Source of the DNA: an uncultured Prevotellaceae bacterium
GTDB taxonomy: Bacteria; Bacteroidota; Bacteroidia; Bacteroidales; Bacteroidaceae
Direction of reading: 5' to 3'
Length of the DNA stretch: 64,000 bases
NCBI GenBank assembly: GCA_902785945.1
Contig: CADAAR010000001.1
Span: 124,001 to 188,000 of the forward strand
Of this stretch, positions 60,357 to 64,000 are shown one piece after another (the stretch's first letter is position 1; the number at the start of each line of letters is the position of its first letter). The notes below the pieces were generated by a model. It ran no database searches and was not told where the DNA came from. It saw nothing but the letters and a program-made list of their open reading frames with translations. A program made the translations under genes and the position numbers.

Positions 60357-62819
60357 ATGAAAGTATTAAAGTTTGGCGGAACGTCCGTAGGTTCCGTAAA
60401 GAGCATTTTAAGCTTGAAGAAAATTGTGGAGGCAGAGGCTCGGACGCAACCTGTCGTAGTAGTGGTCAGCGCATTGAATGGCATCACCGATAAGTTGATT
60501 GCCACATCGCAAATGGCTAAGAACGGTGACGAGCATTATCGCGAGGAATTCGACGCGATGGTAACACGCCACCACCAGATGATCGACACCATCATCACCG
60601 ACGACAAGAAGCGCGTGGATCTGTTCAATAATGTAGACCAGCTCTTCGACCAGTTGAAGAGTATCTACTATGGTGTGTATCTGATTCACGACCTGTCGAA
60701 AAAGACCGAGGACACCATCGTGAGTTACGGTGAGCGTCTGAGTTCGCACATCGTGGCAGCGATGTTCAAAAACGGTATCCGCATGAATGCCCGTGATTTT
60801 ATCCGCACGGAGAAGAAAATGGGGAAGCACGTGATTGATGCCGATCTGACCACAGAGTTGGTAAAAGAGGCCTTCAAAGATATGAACGAGAAGGCTGTGT
60901 ATGTGGTGCCTGGCTTCATTGCCCGCGACCGTGACAGCCACGAGACGACGAATCTCGGACGTGGTGGCTCTGACTATACAGCTTCTATCATTGCCGCTGT
61001 GCTCAATGCAGAAGCACTGGAGATCTGGACCGATGTGGACGGCTTTATGACAGCCGACCCCAAGGTGATCAAGAGTGCCTATACCATTAATGAATTATCA
61101 TACGTAGAGGCAATGGAGCTTTGTAACTTCGGTGCGAAGGTCATTTACCCACCGACCATCTATCCCGTCTGCGTCAAGAATATACCTATCAAGGTAAAGA
61201 ACACATTCAACCCCGAACATCCGGGCACCCTCATCAAAGATAAAATTGAGGACGATAACAAGCCCATTAAGGGTATCTCGAGTATCAAGGGAACGTCGCT
61301 CATCACGGTGACGGGTCTCTCGATGGTAGGTGTGATTGGTGTCAACCGTCGTATCTTTACCACGCTTGCCAACAAGGGCATCTCTGTGTTTATGGTGTCG
61401 CAAGCTTCGTCGGAGAACTCCACCTCTATTGGTGTGCGCGACGAGGATGCTGAGGCAGCTGCAGAGGTGCTGAATGCTGAGTTCGCCAAGGAAATTGAGA
61501 CAGGTGCGATGTTCCCCATGCAGGTGGAGAGTGGCTTGGCTACTATCGCCATCGTGGGTGAGAACATGAAGCAGACTCCAGGTATCGCAGGTAAGTTGTT
61601 TGGTACGTTGGGCCGTTCAGGTATCTCTGTGATTGCATGTGCCCAAGGTGCATCCGAGACAAATATCTCGTTCGTGGTGGATGGCAGATTCTTGCGCAAG
61701 TCGTTGAACGTGCTGCACGACTCGTTCTTCCTCTCAGAATACAAGGTATTGAACCTCTTCATCTGTGGTATTGGTACCGTAGGTGGTATGCTCTTGGAGC
61801 AGATCCGCACGCAGCAGCAGTACCTGATGCAGACCAAGCGCTTGAAACTGAATGTGGTGGGTATCAGCGATGTCGATAACTTCGTGCTCGATCGCGACGG
61901 CATCGACCTCGACAACTACGAGAAGATCCTGCGTGCTGGTTTCCCCGCTAATACAGAGCATATGCGCGACGAGATTGTGAAGATGAATATCTTTAATTCA
62001 GTGTTTGTCGACTGTACTGCCAGCCGTCAGATTGCCCAGCTCTATCAGACATTCCTGGAGCATAACATCTCTGTGGTGGCTGCGAATAAGATTGCCGCTT
62101 CAAGCGACTACGACAGTTATCTCAAACTGCGTCAGACTGCCCGTGATCGTGGTGTATGGTTCCGTTACGAGACCAACGTAGGTGCTGGTCTGCCGATTAT
62201 CGGCACCATCAACGACCTGTGTAACTCGGGTGATAAGATCCTGAAGATCGAGGCTATCCTCAGTGGTACGTTGAACTTCATCTTCAACGAGATTGCTGCT
62301 GACGTACCTTTCTCCGAGACCGTTCGCCGTGCCAAGGAGCAGCGTTACTCTGAGCCCGATCCACGTATCGACCTCAGTGGTACGGATGTCATCCGTAAAC
62401 TGGTGATTCTGACCCGTGAGGCTGGATATAAGGTAGAACAAGACGATGTCGAGAAACATCTCTTTGTGCCCGATAGCTATTTCGAGGGTTCGATTGAGGA
62501 TTTCTGGAAGCGTCTGCCTGAACTCGATGCTGATTTCGAAGCTCGTCGTAAGGTTCTCGAGGCAGAGAACAAGCGTTGGCGCTTTGTGGCTACGATGGAG
62601 GCCGACGAGCAGAACCCGTCATCCTTCAAGACCAGCGTTGCCCTGAAGGAAGTGCCTTATGGTCATCCGTTCTACGGTCTCGAAGGCTCGAACAACATCG
62701 TGCTTCTCACCACTGAACGTTATAAGGAGTATCCCATGCTGATTCAGGGTTATGGTGCAGGTGCTGCTGTGACCGCTGCTGGTGTGTTTGCAAATATCAT
62801 GTCTATCGCCAATATTTAA
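60357..62819 (+). CDS. thrA: bifunctional aspartokinase / homoserine dehydrogenase
   Basis: 820 residues. Aspartokinase half: KFGGTSVGS at the start, GRGGSDYTA, and WTDVDGFMTADPKV; two ACT-type regulatory regions (about 310-450) follow; homoserine dehydrogenase half begins at LNLFICGIGTVGGMLLEQI (Rossmann loop) and carries the GSLTGT-like ILSGTLNFIFN and the catalytic Lys region. It performs the first and third steps from aspartate to threonine, methionine and lysine. The next gene starts 1 base after its stop. Confidence 0.96.
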   Translation: MKVLKFGGTSVGSVKSILSLKKIVEAEARTQPVVVVVSALNGITDKLIATSQMAKNGDEHYREEFDAMVTRHHQMIDTIITDDKKRVDLFNNVDQLFDQLKSIYYGVYLIHDLSKKTEDTIVSYGERLSSHIVAAMFKNGIRMNARDFIRTEKKMGKHVIDADLTTELVKEAFKDMNEKAVYVVPGFIARDRDSHETTNLGRGGSDYTASIIAAVLNAEALEIWTDVDGFMTADPKVIKSAYTINELSYVEAMELCNFGAKVIYPPTIYPVCVKNIPIKVKNTFNPEHPGTLIKDKIEDDNKPIKGISSIKGTSLITVTGLSMVGVIGVNRRIFTTLANKGISVFMVSQASSENSTSIGVRDEDAEAAAEVLNAEFAKEIETGAMFPMQVESGLATIAIVGENMKQTPGIAGKLFGTLGRSGISVIACAQGASETNISFVVDGRFLRKSLNVLHDSFFLSEYKVLNLFICGIGTVGGMLLEQIRTQQQYLMQTKRLKLNVVGISDVDNFVLDRDGIDLDNYEKILRAGFPANTEHMRDEIVKMNIFNSVFVDCTASRQIAQLYQTFLEHNISVVAANKIAASSDYDSYLKLRQTARDRGVWFRYETNVGAGLPIIGTINDLCNSGDKILKIEAILSGTLNFIFNEIAADVPFSETVRRAKEQRYSEPDPRIDLSGTDVIRKLVILTREAGYKVEQDDVEKHLFVPDSYFEGSIEDFWKRLPELDADFEARRKVLEAENKRWRFVATMEADEQNPSSFKTSVALKEVPYGHPFYGLEGSNNIVLLTTERYKEYPMLIQGYGAGAAVTAAGVFANIMSIANI

Positions 62820-62820
62820 T

Positions 62821-64000
62821 ATGAAACATATTATTATTCTTGGCGACGGTATGGCCGACCTCCCAGTAAAGCGACTGGGAGACAAGACCTTGCTGCAATA
62901 TGCTAATAAGCCCATGATGGATAAGTTAGCACGCGAAGGTCGCTGTGGTAGGCTGATCACAGTGCCTGAGGGTTTTCCCCCAGGTTCTGAGGTGGCCAAC
63001 ACAGCCATTCTCGGCTATGACTTGAATCGTGTGTATGAAGGTCGCGGACCTTTGGAAGCTGCTTCGATAGGCTACGAGATGGCTGACGACGATCTAGCGC
63101 TACGCTGTAACATCATCACACTAGAAGACGGTGTGATCGTCACCCATAACGGTGGTAATCTGGAAACGGCTGATGGCGACGTACTGATTAAATATCTTAA
63201 TGAACAGCTAGCAGCCCCCATCAATGAGCGTTATGGTTTTGAGCGTGTGAAGTTCATCACCGGCATTCAGTATCGTCATCTGCTCGTTATCAAGGGTGGT
63301 AATAAGCACATTGTCTGTGCCCCGCCTCACGATCATCCTAATCAGGAGTGGTATCCGCTGCTGGTAAAGCCCGAATCGCGAAATGCCGTGCATCATACTG
63401 GCTCTATACGCCTTTCACCTGAAGAGACTGCTGATTTGCTGAACGAACTTATTCTGAAGTCGCAGGAATTACTCAAGGCTCACCCCTTCAACATCGAACG
63501 AGCCAAACGTGGAGAGCGCCAGGCGAATAGCATTTGGCCTTGGAGCGGTGGTTATCGTCCCTCGATGGAAACACTCATGAAGCGTTATCCGCAGATGAAG
63601 TCTGGCTCAGTCATCTCTGCTGTAGACCTGATACGAGGCATTGGTCACTATGCTGGTCTGAAGATTATCCGTGTGAAGGGTGCAACGGGTCTGGCTGATA
63701 CCAATTATGAAGGAAAAGCCGAGGCGGCTATCAAAGCCCTTGAGCGTGATGATTTTGTGTTCGTACATGTGGAGGCGAGCGATGAGGCTGGTCACGATGG
63801 CGATCTGGAACTGAAACTGAAGACCATCGAGTATCTCGACCAACGTCTGATAGCCCCTATATATAATGAGGTATGCGCGTGGAAGGAACCTGTTTGTATC
63901 GCTGTGCTGCCCGACCATCTCACACCTGTAGAGATGCGCATCCACGTAGGACAGGCTGTACCTTTCTTAATCTGGCATCGTGGCATGAAGGCTGACGACG
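62821..64000 (+). CDS. phosphoglycerate-mutase-like protein, probable alternative homoserine kinase (partial)
   Basis: Open from the ATG at 62821 to the window end (393 codons); family members are about 400 residues, so only the last few are missing. It belongs to the ApgM type of cofactor-independent phosphoglycerate mutases (LGDGMADLPVKRLG, VPEGFPPGSEVANTAILGYD, GRGPLEAASIGY, SDEAGHDGD, LPDHLTPV), with metal-binding Asp/His residues in place. Position directly after thrA, where thrB is expected, and knowledge that a Bacteroides homologue provides the homoserine kinase step, make threonine synthesis its likely role. Phosphoglycerate mutase is the alternative. Confidence 0.83.
   Translation, partial: MKHIIILGDGMADLPVKRLGDKTLLQYANKPMMDKLAREGRCGRLITVPEGFPPGSEVANTAILGYDLNRVYEGRGPLEAASIGYEMADDDLALRCNIITLEDGVIVTHNGGNLETADGDVLIKYLNEQLAAPINERYGFERVKFITGIQYRHLLVIKGGNKHIVCAPPHDHPNQEWYPLLVKPESRNAVHHTGSIRLSPEETADLLNELILKSQELLKAHPFNIERAKRGERQANSIWPWSGGYRPSMETLMKRYPQMKSGSVISAVDLIRGIGHYAGLKIIRVKGATGLADTNYEGKAEAAIKALERDDFVFVHVEASDEAGHDGDLELKLKTIEYLDQRLIAPIYNEVCAWKEPVCIAVLPDHLTPVEMRIHVGQAVPFLIWHRGMKADD

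Overview
The window looks like chromosomal DNA of a Bacteroidales bacterium, most likely in or near Prevotellaceae. The reasons are: promoters of the Bacteroidetes type (TAnnTTTG with an upstream TTTG 19-20 bases away), a short 290-residue primary sigma factor of the kind that reads them, an ATP synthase operon in the Bacteroidetes order (atpD-C-(small membrane protein)-B-E-F-H-A-G), a eukaryote-like GH13 branching enzyme, several families largely confined to this phylum (DUF5715-, DUF5686- and DUF5112/5113-like), and tRNA genes without an encoded CCA. The genus is an inference. No insertion sequence, phage, CRISPR array or rRNA is visible.

Layout. 1-1.2 kb: end of an exported M15-like protein and a minus-strand cluster of four tRNA genes (Lys, Lys, Thr, Gly). 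1.4-8.9 kb: minus-strand housekeeping genes (omega-amidase, TrmN6, a HAD lipoprotein, a membrane protein, GlgB, a YhcH-type protein, a 14-repeat MORN protein). 9-14.3 kb: kdsB, then a two-component unit whose kinase gene appears to fuse two sensor-kinase modules. 14.3-24.4 kb: a galacturonate/KDG catabolic locus (kdgA, kdgK, a LacI regulator, uxaA, an NhaC-type transporter, uxaB), interrupted by three unrelated genes. UxaB makes altronate from tagaturonate, UxaA makes KDG, KdgK phosphorylates it and KdgA cleaves it; uxaC is not in the window. 24.4-36.4 kb: uvrA, rpoD, a DUF5686-like outer-membrane protein and an AddAB-like helicase-nuclease pair. 36.4-42.8 kb: MFS, HAD, lipoprotein, rsmG, MBL hydrolase, esterase and exported flavodoxin.

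42.8-46.5 kb is the most unusual part. It holds a degenerate 8-unit repeat between a promoter-like box and a terminator (possible ncRNA), two apparently truncated genes (FdtA-like and L,D-transpeptidase-like), a hairpin made of two inverted DnaA-box-like sequences followed by T8, and a three-gene unit VTC / DUF4956 / DUF2490 that may make and handle polyphosphate at the envelope.

46.5-53.6 kb: the full F1Fo ATP synthase operon on the minus strand, followed by about 600 bases of AT-rich DNA without a convincing gene. 54.2-64 kb: lon-tgt-lptG-DEAD-box helicase, a tightly packed plus-strand run with overlapping or abutting genes, then thrA and a phosphoglycerate-mutase-like gene in the place of a homoserine kinase, cut off by the window edge.
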